DNA of 64,000 bases from Salinivirgaceae bacterium (lineage in GTDB: Bacteria; Bacteroidota; Bacteroidia; Bacteroidales; SZUA-534): contig JAFYYJ010000064.1 in NCBI GenBank assembly GCA_017557605.1, forward strand, positions 1 to 64,000, given 5' to 3'. The notes under the pieces are model-generated. The model worked only from the letters and a program-made list of their open reading frames with translations, did not search any database and was not told where the DNA came from. Within the stretch, counting starts at the first letter, position 1, and every line of letters starts with the position of its first letter. A program made the position numbers and the translations under genes. Shown here piece after piece: positions 1 to 7,543 of this stretch.

Positions 1-1596
1 TTCGGCCCACGCACCGTTCTTGCCGTCGTAGTACTTGAAATCGTCGAGCGAAGCCACCGCGCCGTGGTCGGTCCAGTTCACCATATCGGTCGATGTATAT
101 AGCAGCCAATCAAACATTTGGAATCCGTTGGCCGTGTCCTCATCGTGAGTTGTGTAAAGATAGATGGTGTCTCCGTGAACGTACGGTGCAGGGTCGGCAG
201 TGTATTTGGTTTGTATAATTGGCTGATTTACACTGACATTGAATTTCCACCAATCGAAATCGAAGAGTTCCTTGTCACCGCCACGGAAGAGCAGATAAAG
301 GTCGTGGATGCCGCTCACCTTGCCAGTGATATTTCCGTGGAAGACAGCATTTTCGGGCCCGACTTTGACTTGTGCCACAGGCCGTCCGCCAATGTTATCG
401 ACATAAAACTCGATTACGCCAGGATTCTGACAGTTAAGCACCTCAACCGTAGCAAGTTGCGGCTGACGGTCGCCAAAATCGACATTGCTCAACTTAATCC
501 AGTCGCCGTTGTGGATTGACGTCACAAAATGGCGCTTCCCAGCCCTTCGGTCAACCTTCACGCCCCACGAGTCCGACATTGTTTCGGCCTGCGTCACGGC
601 ATACGGATTGAGCGTTCCGGTGGGCTTCACGCCCGTTTTGGTGAACGGAATGAACGGTATCGAGCCGTCGGCTTGAAACTCGAATTCCTCAATGCAGGTG
701 GCGCGTTTGAATCCGCCGCCGTTAGGCAGAGCGCCGTTGTGGTAGAACATATAGTTGTGCCCCTTGAACTCGATGTTGCCGCCGTGGATGGTGAAACTGT
801 TTTCGGCCTCGTCCATAATGCGTCCGCGGTAGGTCCACGGGCCGTCAATCGATGTTGCGGTTGAGTAGGCCATATGTTCGGGCACACCGCCGGCGGGGTA
901 CGACAGATAGTAAGTGCCGTTGCGTTTCATAAGCCACGGGCCTTCCTCGTAGCCGGTCATCATTTCTTCCTTGCCCTTGCACCAGTTCATTTTTTTCGAT
1001 TCGGGACCGAAGCAAGCCGGGTCGGTAAAGCCGGGAATCTCTTTGTAACCGTCAGCAAACGAGACCATATCGTCGTTCAGACGGCCATACCAGCAGCCCT
1101 TGTTGCCCCAAATCAGGTAGGCGCTGCCGTCGTCGTCAATGAATACCGATGGGTCGATGAACGAGCACCCGATGGCAAGCGGCTTGCCGATGGCGTCGGT
1201 GTATGGCCCTTGCGGATTGTCGGCCACAGCCACCGCCAGAGCATCCTCGCCCTTGTTGGTGTTGCAGCAGACGTACCAGTACCATTTGCCGTTGCGCTCA
1301 ACCGCTTGCGATGCCCAAGCGCGGTCGCCGTGAGCCGCCCAACTGAATGTTTCAGTCGATACGGGTGTGCCCAGATAGGTCCAGTTCACCATATCGGTGG
1401 TGCTGAACAGCAGCCAGTCCTTCATTTTGAAATATGTGGCGTCGTCTTCGTCGTGGTCCACAAACAGATAGACCGTGTCGCCGTGCACGTAAGGCGCGGG
1501 GTCGGGCGTGAAGACTGTTTTGATAATCGGATTCTGTTGCGCCGATGCGCAAATGGCTGTCGCCAAAAGAGTTGCAGTGGTAAACAAGCGGTTCAT
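1..1596 (-). CDS. Secreted GH43-CBM6-GH43 glycoside hydrolase (partial, 3' end off window)
   Basis: The reading frame is open from an ATG at 1596 to base 1 (532 codons, no stop), so the C-terminus lies outside the window. Residues 1-20 form a signal peptide ending in ASAQ. Residues about 22-300 are a five-bladed GH43 domain. It has the expected acidic triad: Asp32 in TPDPAPYV, Asp148 in IDPSVFID and Glu218 in EEGPW. A beta-rich CBM6-like module follows (about 330-450). At about residue 455 a second GH43 domain begins and repeats the start of the first (NPIIKT.FTPDPAPYVHGDT versus NQPIIQTKYTADPAPYVHGDT). GH43 enzymes cleave arabinan or xylan side chains, but the exact substrate cannot be read here. 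It is transcribed away from pheT. The family call is firm. The duplicated catalytic domain is seen, while its specificity is unknown. Confidence 0.88.
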   Translation of the reverse strand, partial: MNRLFTTATLLATAICASAQQNPIIKTVFTPDPAPYVHGDTVYLFVDHDEDDATYFKMKDWLLFSTTDMVNWTYLGTPVSTETFSWAAHGDRAWASQAVERNGKWYWYVCCNTNKGEDALAVAVADNPQGPYTDAIGKPLAIGCSFIDPSVFIDDDGSAYLIWGNKGCWYGRLNDDMVSFADGYKEIPGFTDPACFGPESKKMNWCKGKEEMMTGYEEGPWLMKRNGTYYLSYPAGGVPEHMAYSTATSIDGPWTYRGRIMDEAENSFTIHGGNIEFKGHNYMFYHNGALPNGGGFKRATCIEEFEFQADGSIPFIPFTKTGVKPTGTLNPYAVTQAETMSDSWGVKVDRRAGKRHFVTSIHNGDWIKLSNVDFGDRQPQLATVEVLNCQNPGVIEFYVDNIGGRPVAQVKVGPENAVFHGNITGKVSGIHDLYLLFRGGDKELFDFDWWKFNVSVNQPIIQTKYTADPAPYVHGDTIYLYTTHDEDTANGFQMFDWLLYTSTDMVNWTDHGAVASLDDFKYYDGKNGAWAE

Positions 1597-1623
1597 ACAG
1601 TCGTGTTTTAAGTTTTTGTTTGC

Positions 1624-1631
1624 CAAATATA
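1624..1631 (-). promoter_or_regulatory. Bacteroidetes-type -7 box for the GH43 gene
   Basis: On the minus strand this reads TATATTTG, an exact match to the TAnnTTTG consensus, 28 bases before the ATG at 1596. The -33 region is only T-rich, so the call rests on the -7 box. Confidence 0.5.
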
Positions 1632-1715
1632 GGAAAATAAAAGTAAAAAATACTTTTTTAGAATGAAAAAGATTAACCGTCACCTATAAAAAAGGGAACC
1701 TTATTGACTGACCGC

Positions 1716-1728
1716 CCAGACAGTCTGG
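1716..1728. repeat. Perfect 6+1+6 palindrome between divergent genes
   Basis: The sequence CCAGAC-A-GTCTGG sits between the two divergent promoters and is followed by eight T on the plus strand. It could be an operator for the GH43 gene or pheT, or a weak hairpin. Nothing here decides which. Confidence 0.35.
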
Positions 1729-1763
1729 ATTTTTTTTCACCGGAACCACCCCAAATTTTCAAA

Positions 1764-1793
1764 TTGCATATAACCCGAAAAAAGGTAACTTTG
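1764..1793 (+). promoter_or_regulatory. Promoter of the pheT operon
   Basis: TTG at 1764-1766 and TAACTTTG at 1786-1793 (exact TAnnTTTG) are 19 bases apart, the usual Bacteroidetes spacing. The -7 box is 23 bases before the pheT ATG. Confidence 0.65.
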
Positions 1794-1816
1794 CGGTTCG
1801 TAAAAAATCTCGACAA

Positions 1817-4267
1817 ATGAACATTTCATACAATTGGCTTAAGCAATACATTGCCACTGACCTGACGGCGCAGGAAGTGGCCGAAAAACTCACAAGCATC
1901 GGTCTTGAAGTTGACAGTATAAGTGAATATCAATCAGTTAAAGGCGGACTCAAAGGTCTTGTGATTGGTGAGGTGAAAACCTGCATCGACCACCCCGATT
2001 CCGACCACTTGCACATCACAACCGTTGACGTTGGCACAGGCGAACTGCTGACAATTGTATGCGGCGCGCCGAATGTTGCCGCAGGACAGAAAGTGATTGT
2101 AGCTACCATTGGCACAGTGCTTTACGACGGTGACAAGGAGTTCGTAATCAAGAAATCGAAGATTCGCGGACAAGAGTCGTTCGGTATGATTTGCGCCGAA
2201 GACGAGATTGGCGTTGGCACATCGCACGACGGCATTATTGTACTGCCCGACAACGTGAAAGTGGGCACACCCGCCGCCGAATACTATAACATTGAAGATG
2301 ATACAATTATCGAAGTCGATATTACACCAAACCGCATCGATGCCGCATCGCACATTGGCGTTGCCCGCGACCTTGCGTTGGCTTTAAGTATCGACAAACC
2401 AACAAAATACACCATTCCTGACGTTAGCGCGTTCAAGGTTGACAACAACAGCCGCCCGTTCAGCATCGAGATTGCCGAGAGCGAAGGCTGCTGCCGCTAC
2501 GCAGGCGTCACGATTACGGGCATCAAGATTGCACCGTCGCCCGAATGGCTGCAAAAACGTCTTAAATCGGTGGGTCTGAACCCGATAAACAATGTTGTCG
2601 ATGTTTCGAACTTCATTCTGCACGAGTTCGGTCAGCCGCTTCACACCTTCGATGCCGACAAAATCGATGGTAACAAAGTGATTGTGAAGACAATGCCTGC
2701 CGGAACCAAATTCACCACGCTCGACGGTGTTGAGCGCTCACTCGACGCCAAAGACCTGATGATTTGCAACGCCAACGAGCCAATGTGCATTGCCGGAGTG
2801 TTCGGCGGACTGAAATCGGGCATCAGCGACAGCACCACATCGGTGTTCATCGAGAGCGCCTGCTTCAACCCAACATACATCCGCAAAACAGCACGCCGCC
2901 ACGACCTTCACACCGAGGCGTCGTTCCTGTTCGAACGCGGCGTAGACCCGAACAACACCATCACGGCACTGAAACGCGCAGCCCTGCTCATTCAGGAAAC
3001 CGCCGGCGGACAAATCAGTTCGGAAATCACCGACATCTACCCCGTTCCTGTGAAACCGTTCGAGATTACGGTGCGTTACTCGCAGATTAACAGACTGATA
3101 GGCGAATCGATTCCGAAAGATTTCGTCAAGAAAGTTATTAAGGGGCTCGAGGCTGAGATTGTTTCGGAAACCGACGAGCAACTGCAGATTCTGATGCCGC
3201 CCTACCGCGTCGATGTTCAGCGCGAAGCCGATGTGATTGAGGACATTCTTCGCATTTACGGATATAACACGGTGAAAATCAGCGACAACGTCAACTCGAC
3301 ATTGTCGTATGAGCCGAAACCCGATGTGAACAAAATGCGCAACCTGATTGCCAACGCCCTGACCGGCGCCGGCTACAACGAGATTATGTGCAACTCGTTG
3401 ACAAAGAGCGCATATTATGCCGAAAACGATGCTTTCAGCGATGCGAATTCGGTTCGCATTCTGAACCCGTTGAGCCAGGAACTGAACGTGATGCGTCAGA
3501 CGCTGCTCTACGGCGCAATGGAAACCGTATCGTTCAACAGTAACCGCCAGAATAGTGATTTACAACTGTTTGAGTTTGGCAACTGCTACTATTTCAACCC
3601 CGAATCGAAGAGCGAAAATCCGCACGACGCCTACAGCGAGACCGAAAAACTCGGCCTTTTGGCTACAGGATTCGCCACAAGCGAGTCGTGGACAGCCAAA
3701 CAGAAACCGGCAAGTTTCTACGGCGTTAAGAGCGCAACCGAACAGATTATCAGCCGTTTGGGCATCGATTTGGCAAAAGTGAGCCAGGAAACATTCTCGA
3801 ACTCAATCTACAGCGAAGGCTTGCGACTCATTTACGCTAACAAGCCAATTGCCACAATCGGAATTGTGTCGAAGAAAATTCGCAAAGAGTTTGATATTAA
3901 GGCAGATGTGTATTTCGCCGAACTTGAGTGGACCGTGCTGATGAAAGCCATCAGAAACCACAAGGTAACGTTCAGCGACATCTCGAAATACCCCGAAGTT
4001 CGCCGCGACTTGTCATTGCTTATCGACAAGGGCGTAACGTTCGACGCCATCAAGAAAGTGGTTGTGAAAACCGAAAAACGACTCATCAAGAGCGTTTCGC
4101 TGTTCGATGTGTATGAGGGCGACAAGATTGCCGACGGCAAAAAATCGTACGCCATCAGCATCATTCTGCAAGACGAAGAGAAAACTCTCAACGACAAACA
4201 GATAGACCGTATTATGGAACAGATTATGAAATCGCTCGATACTGAAATCGGCGCAAAAATCAGATAG
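1817..4267 (+). CDS. pheT: Phenylalanine--tRNA ligase beta subunit
   Basis: Cytosolic subunit of the alpha2-beta2 enzyme that charges tRNA-Phe. The 816 residues match the usual length of the long bacterial form. Order of parts: N-terminal MNISYNWLKQY start typical of PheT; an EMAP-II/OB tRNA-binding fold around residues 47-150 (GLVIGEVKTC, SDHLHITTVDVG); the B3/B4 editing region (NPINNVVDVSNF at about 255, GGLKSGISDSTTSVFIESA at about 330); the B5 domain; the core pseudo-catalytic region (LRIYGYNTV); and a C-terminal ferredoxin-fold anticodon-binding domain starting near SKYPEVRRDLS (about residue 722). pheS is not in the window. It is the first gene of a tight operon (next start 3 bases later). 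Confidence 0.97.
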   Translation: MNISYNWLKQYIATDLTAQEVAEKLTSIGLEVDSISEYQSVKGGLKGLVIGEVKTCIDHPDSDHLHITTVDVGTGELLTIVCGAPNVAAGQKVIVATIGTVLYDGDKEFVIKKSKIRGQESFGMICAEDEIGVGTSHDGIIVLPDNVKVGTPAAEYYNIEDDTIIEVDITPNRIDAASHIGVARDLALALSIDKPTKYTIPDVSAFKVDNNSRPFSIEIAESEGCCRYAGVTITGIKIAPSPEWLQKRLKSVGLNPINNVVDVSNFILHEFGQPLHTFDADKIDGNKVIVKTMPAGTKFTTLDGVERSLDAKDLMICNANEPMCIAGVFGGLKSGISDSTTSVFIESACFNPTYIRKTARRHDLHTEASFLFERGVDPNNTITALKRAALLIQETAGGQISSEITDIYPVPVKPFEITVRYSQINRLIGESIPKDFVKKVIKGLEAEIVSETDEQLQILMPPYRVDVQREADVIEDILRIYGYNTVKISDNVNSTLSYEPKPDVNKMRNLIANALTGAGYNEIMCNSLTKSAYYAENDAFSDANSVRILNPLSQELNVMRQTLLYGAMETVSFNSNRQNSDLQLFEFGNCYYFNPESKSENPHDAYSETEKLGLLATGFATSESWTAKQKPASFYGVKSATEQIISRLGIDLAKVSQETFSNSIYSEGLRLIYANKPIATIGIVSKKIRKEFDIKADVYFAELEWTVLMKAIRNHKVTFSDISKYPEVRRDLSLLIDKGVTFDAIKKVVVKTEKRLIKSVSLFDVYEGDKIADGKKSYAISIILQDEEKTLNDKQIDRIMEQIMKSLDTEIGAKIR

Positions 4268-4270
4268 AAA

Positions 4271-4792
4271 ATGTCTGCAAAAGAGCGGATTAGCGTAATC
4301 GAAGGCGACATCACAAAACTCGATGTAGATGCCATTGTGAACGCGGCCAACAACTCGCTTTTGGGCGGTGGCGGCGTTGACGGTGCAATTCATCGCGCTG
4401 CAGGACCGAAACTGCTCGACGAATGCATTACGCTAAATGGTTGTGAAACAGGCGATGCGAAGATTACCAGCGGCTACAATCTGCCAGCACGACACGTGAT
4501 TCACACCGTCGGCCCCATTTGGCGCGGCGGCAACAACGGCGAGCCAGAAAAACTTGCAAACTGCTATCGGAAATCAATGGAAGTGGCAGTTGCAAATGGT
4601 GTTCAAACTATCGCTTTCCCCGCCATCAGCACAGGCGTTTACGGATATCCGAAAAAAGAAGCCGCACAAATTGCTATAAATCAAGTCGTAGAGTGTCTTA
4701 ACGAAATGCCATCTATAAAAAATGTGACCTTCGTGCTTTTTGGTTTAGAAAATTACGATATTTACACAACGATTTTGTCGAAACTAAAATAA
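4271..4792 (+). CDS. Macrodomain protein, O-acetyl-ADP-ribose deacetylase type
   Basis: A stand-alone macrodomain of 173 residues. The ADP-ribose-binding motifs are plain: [20 protein letters not shown] (about residues 18-37) followed by AIHRAAGP, and [12 protein letters not shown] (about 117-128). This is the MacroD/YmdB arrangement, whose members remove acetyl groups from O-acetyl-ADP-ribose or mono-ADP-ribose from proteins. It starts 3 bases after pheT, so it is cotranscribed, although no functional tie to tRNA charging is known to me. Activity is inferred from the family. Confidence 0.9.
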   Translation: MSAKERISVIEGDITKLDVDAIVNAANNSLLGGGGVDGAIHRAAGPKLLDECITLNGCETGDAKITSGYNLPARHVIHTVGPIWRGGNNGEPEKLANCYRKSMEVAVANGVQTIAFPAISTGVYGYPKKEAAQIAINQVVECLNEMPSIKNVTFVLFGLENYDIYTTILSKLK

Positions 4793-4798
4793 GAACGC

Positions 4799-5173
4799 TT
4801 GAACTACTTGAAATTTGATAGTACAGATGACACTCCTGAGGTGATGATTGACTCTGACTTGTCAATTTTCATCATCAGCGGAAGTTCTACGCCCGAAAAC
4901 GCATTGACAACCTACACTCCTATAATTGAGTGGATTAAGGCGCCCGATTGTGCGTTGAACAACTGCCAGTGCAAGTTCTTCTTCAAGTACTTGAGTTCTG
5001 CGTCGCACCATTTGGTTTTCGAGATTATGACACAACTCGACAAACTCTACAAGTCGGGACGCAATCTGTCGATTGAATGGAGTTACGAGAAAATTGACGA
5101 GGATATGCTTCGTTTAGGGCTCGATTTCGCATCCATTTTGAGCATTCCATTTGAGTTTTGTCCAAAAGGCTGA
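4799..5173 (+). CDS. SiaC-family regulatory phosphoprotein (DUF1987)
   Basis: A protein of 124 residues with the DUF1987/SiaC signature: TPEVMIDSDLSIFIISGSS, PENALTTYTPIIEWI, a central FKYLSSASHH and a C-terminal DEDMLRLGLDFASI. In Pseudomonas SiaC is phosphorylated by SiaB and dephosphorylated by SiaA and controls a diguanylate cyclase. No SiaA or SiaB homologue is in this window, so the partner is unknown. The only plausible start is TTG at 4799. The frame is the same as the macrodomain gene, whose stop is two codons upstream, and the next ATG (residue 16) would remove the conserved N-terminal strand. A rare start could keep expression low. Confidence 0.8.
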   Translation: MNYLKFDSTDDTPEVMIDSDLSIFIISGSSTPENALTTYTPIIEWIKAPDCALNNCQCKFFFKYLSSASHHLVFEIMTQLDKLYKSGRNLSIEWSYEKIDEDMLRLGLDFASILSIPFEFCPKG

Positions 5174-5179
5174 TAACCA

Positions 5180-5782
5180 ATGACTCTGCTAATAATTGCA
5201 GTAACATTTCTTGTATCGTATGTGGCATTCCAAAGGCAGGAACTGCTGTTCAAGTACGATTTCAATCCCTATCAGATTATCCACCGCAACCAGTGGTATA
5301 GGCTTGTGACTCACGCCTTTCTGCACGCCGACTGGATGCATCTGATTGTCAATATGTTGGTTTTCTATTCGTTTGCCGACGTGGCAATCTATTATTTTCA
5401 GATGCTTTTCGCGCAGAACGCCACACTACTGTTTCTTGGACTTTATTTCGGCGGAATAATAGTTTCTTGTCTGTACTCGCTTGTAAAACAACGCGATAAC
5501 TATAATTATAGCGCGATAGGCGCATCGGGCGGCGTGGCTGCTGTGACGTTTGCTTGCATCCTTTTCGACCCGTTGAACAAGATTCTATTTTTCGGTGTGA
5601 TACCCATTCCGGGCGTGCTTTTCGGCGTGCTCTACCTTGCCTACTCTTACTATATGGGCAAGCGCGGAATGGACAACGTGGCACACGACGCGCACTTCTA
5701 CGGCGCTGTTTACGGACTCGTCTATCCGCTGATTTTCAGGCCCGATTTGATTGGCCGGTTCATTGAAAAACTGATTCCTTAA
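5180..5782 (+). CDS. Rhomboid-family intramembrane serine protease
   Basis: A polytopic membrane protein of 200 residues. It carries the rhomboid features: HLIVN at residues 54-58 (HxxxN), the catalytic serine motif GASGG with Ser116, and AHFYGA with the catalytic His172. An extended loop with W/R residues (NQWYRLVTHAFLHADW) precedes the HxxxN motif, as in GlpG-type proteases. Rhomboids cut substrates within or near the membrane; the substrate here is unknown. It follows the SiaC gene by 6 bases. Confidence 0.9.
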   Translation: MTLLIIAVTFLVSYVAFQRQELLFKYDFNPYQIIHRNQWYRLVTHAFLHADWMHLIVNMLVFYSFADVAIYYFQMLFAQNATLLFLGLYFGGIIVSCLYSLVKQRDNYNYSAIGASGGVAAVTFACILFDPLNKILFFGVIPIPGVLFGVLYLAYSYYMGKRGMDNVAHDAHFYGAVYGLVYPLIFRPDLIGRFIEKLIP

Positions 5783-5794
5783 GTATTTTGCAGG

Positions 5795-6640
5795 ATGTAC
5801 ATTTCAGCAAATCAATTCTTTATAAAAGAAGAAGATGCAAAATTGAGTATCAAGCCCTGGGATTTACAAAATCAGGGGTGCATACTGACCGAAGACATCC
5901 GCGCAAACGCCGCCATGCCATTATTGGTAGATGAGCATTATAAATTATTGAAACAGAATGCCGAACTGCTCAAATTTGCTTTGCCGCCCTACTTCACTCC
6001 CGATTTCATCAAATCGCAAGCAAACGGCATCCTGACACGCAACAAACTCTTTCAAGCCGCCAATGTCAGGCTGACAATAATGCGCAACATAGCATCGAAC
6101 CAAACCGAAATAATAATGACCAGCCAATATGCTGGCACTGGTCCATATGAGGATAACACAAAAGGCTTATTCACTGATATATACAACGAGGCATACATCA
6201 CCACGCACCGACCGAACCAACTTGACCAGCACTGCCAACTGATAAATGCAATGGCAAAGGTCTCCGCCATTCAAAAAGGTCTTGATGATATGCTGCTTAT
6301 TACCGACCAAGGTTTTATTGTAAGTGCAACAGATTCAGCGATATTCGCCATACAAAAAGGGAAAATGCTGACTCCTCCGCTTGAACTTGGCGTCCGCAAC
6401 GATGTAATGCGTAAAATTGTTCTTGACGCAGCATCTAGCATCGGCTATAAAATTGATAGCGAAGCTTTTATAATGCCGGAAGATTTAAACGAAATGGATG
6501 AGATTTTTCTGTGCAACACCGCCAAAGGAATCCAATGGATTTCTGGAGTAAAACGACACAGATACATTCATAAAGAATCGAAAAAAATAGTCGGTGCGGT
6601 CAATAACATCATTTTTTCCGAAAGCCAAACGCAAAGCTGA
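5795..6640 (+). CDS. Class-IV aminotransferase-fold protein, probably catalytically degenerate
   Basis: The 281 residues follow the fold of IlvE/aminodeoxychorismate lyase (PLP fold type IV). Recognisable parts are AKVSAIQKGLDDMLLITDQGFIVS, LTPPLELGVRNDVMRK and DEIFLCNTAKGIQWISGV. The key residues appear to be lost: where family members have the PLP-binding lysine (K-x(2)-N-Y-L ahead of the A-K/x-x-E-A helix) I read QLDQHCQLINAM, and the usual E-x(4)-N-[IL]-F is SATDSAIF. It is last in the pheT operon. It may be a pseudoenzyme or a binding protein. The fold call is fair, but the loss of lysine rests on my manual alignment. Confidence 0.65.
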   Translation: MYISANQFFIKEEDAKLSIKPWDLQNQGCILTEDIRANAAMPLLVDEHYKLLKQNAELLKFALPPYFTPDFIKSQANGILTRNKLFQAANVRLTIMRNIASNQTEIIMTSQYAGTGPYEDNTKGLFTDIYNEAYITTHRPNQLDQHCQLINAMAKVSAIQKGLDDMLLITDQGFIVSATDSAIFAIQKGKMLTPPLELGVRNDVMRKIVLDAASSIGYKIDSEAFIMPEDLNEMDEIFLCNTAKGIQWISGVKRHRYIHKESKKIVGAVNNIIFSESQTQS

Positions 6641-6727
6641 CCTCCACCAGCGAAAATAATTGCGCACAATTGCAAAAAAAACAAGCAAATAAGCACGTTT
6701 TAAGTTCATACATAATCGAAAGAAATG

Positions 6728-6735
6728 TATATTTG
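6728..6735 (+). promoter_or_regulatory. -7 box of the polysaccharide export operon
   Basis: TATATTTG, an exact TAnnTTTG match, lies 26 bases before the GTG start of the next gene. The -33 position holds only TTC. The 121-base gap to the previous gene fits an operon boundary. Confidence 0.5.
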
Positions 6736-6761
6736 TAGCTTGACTATAGAATTTTAAAGAC

Positions 6762-7538
6762 GTGCGACGAATAATAATATTTGCGACAATAGTAACAGCA
6801 ACAATCTTTCTATCAGGATGTTGCGTAAAATACAAAAACCTCGTTTACATTCAGGACAAGTACGAGAACACGTCGGACACCATTTCGACATCGAAGAATC
6901 AAGAGATTGTTCTGCGCACCGGCGACAACTTGTATATCAATCTAATAGGCGCCAACATCAGCGATTTGGGCATCTATTACCGCGACGACCGTGTTGGCGG
7001 CTCAACGCGCGAATTTCTTGCACTTCAAGGCTATATGATTGACCCTGAGGGCAATATTAAATTCCCGATGATTGGAGATGTGAAAGTAGCCGGACAGACG
7101 CTGAACGAAGCTAGAGACTTAATTCAAAGTAAGATAGACGAATATATCGCAAATGTTGTGGTTGTAGTCAGATTGCTCAACTACGACATTACAGTGCTTG
7201 GCGAGGTTGCACGTCCAGGAACCTACACGTTCACGCAGCGCGAGGTGAACCTGTTCGATGCCTTGGGCATGGCTGGCGACTGCACCCCCAATGCCGACCG
7301 CCAACATGTGATAATTCTTCGGAAAGAGGCAGAAAACACTAAGGCAGAAACACTTAACCTGTTGCGTTCCGACTTTGTGGCCAACCCGTACTTCTGGCTC
7401 AAACCGAACGATGTCGTCTATGTAAAACCGACTCGTTCGAAAACTGTTGCGGCCAACTCGCCGCTACTTAGCGTGATTCTGTCGTCGCTGTCGGTTACCG
7501 CCACTCTTATTCTGTATATCAGTTATCTGAAAAAATAA
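6762..7538 (+). CDS. Polysaccharide export lipoprotein (Wza/SLBB type)
   Basis: An outer-membrane polysaccharide export protein. The GTG start at 6762 gives a lipoprotein signal (RIIIFATIVTATIFLSGC, lipobox at LSGC). A poly-saccharide export domain follows (LRTGDNLYINLIG, then GYMIDPEGNIKFPMIGDVKVAGQTLNEA), then an SLBB-like domain (VTVLGEVARPGTY-type: ITVLGEVARPGTYTFTQ, with NLFDALGMAGDC). A C-terminal transmembrane segment (LLSVILSSLSVTATLILYISY) is present, a form common in Bacteroidetes. Length is 258 residues. It pairs with the Wzc-like kinase that starts 5 bases later and would form the outer part of a capsule or exopolysaccharide exporter. No glycosyltransferases are adjacent. Confidence 0.92.
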   Translation: MRRIIIFATIVTATIFLSGCCVKYKNLVYIQDKYENTSDTISTSKNQEIVLRTGDNLYINLIGANISDLGIYYRDDRVGGSTREFLALQGYMIDPEGNIKFPMIGDVKVAGQTLNEARDLIQSKIDEYIANVVVVVRLLNYDITVLGEVARPGTYTFTQREVNLFDALGMAGDCTPNADRQHVIILRKEAENTKAETLNLLRSDFVANPYFWLKPNDVVYVKPTRSKTVAANSPLLSVILSSLSVTATLILYISYLKK

Positions 7539-7543
7539 GCACT

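Noticed and set aside
874-1611. A 245-codon plus-strand frame
   Set aside because: Exactly antisense to the GH43 gene, whose minus-strand translation has a signal peptide and catalytic motifs. The plus frame is a shadow of its codon bias.
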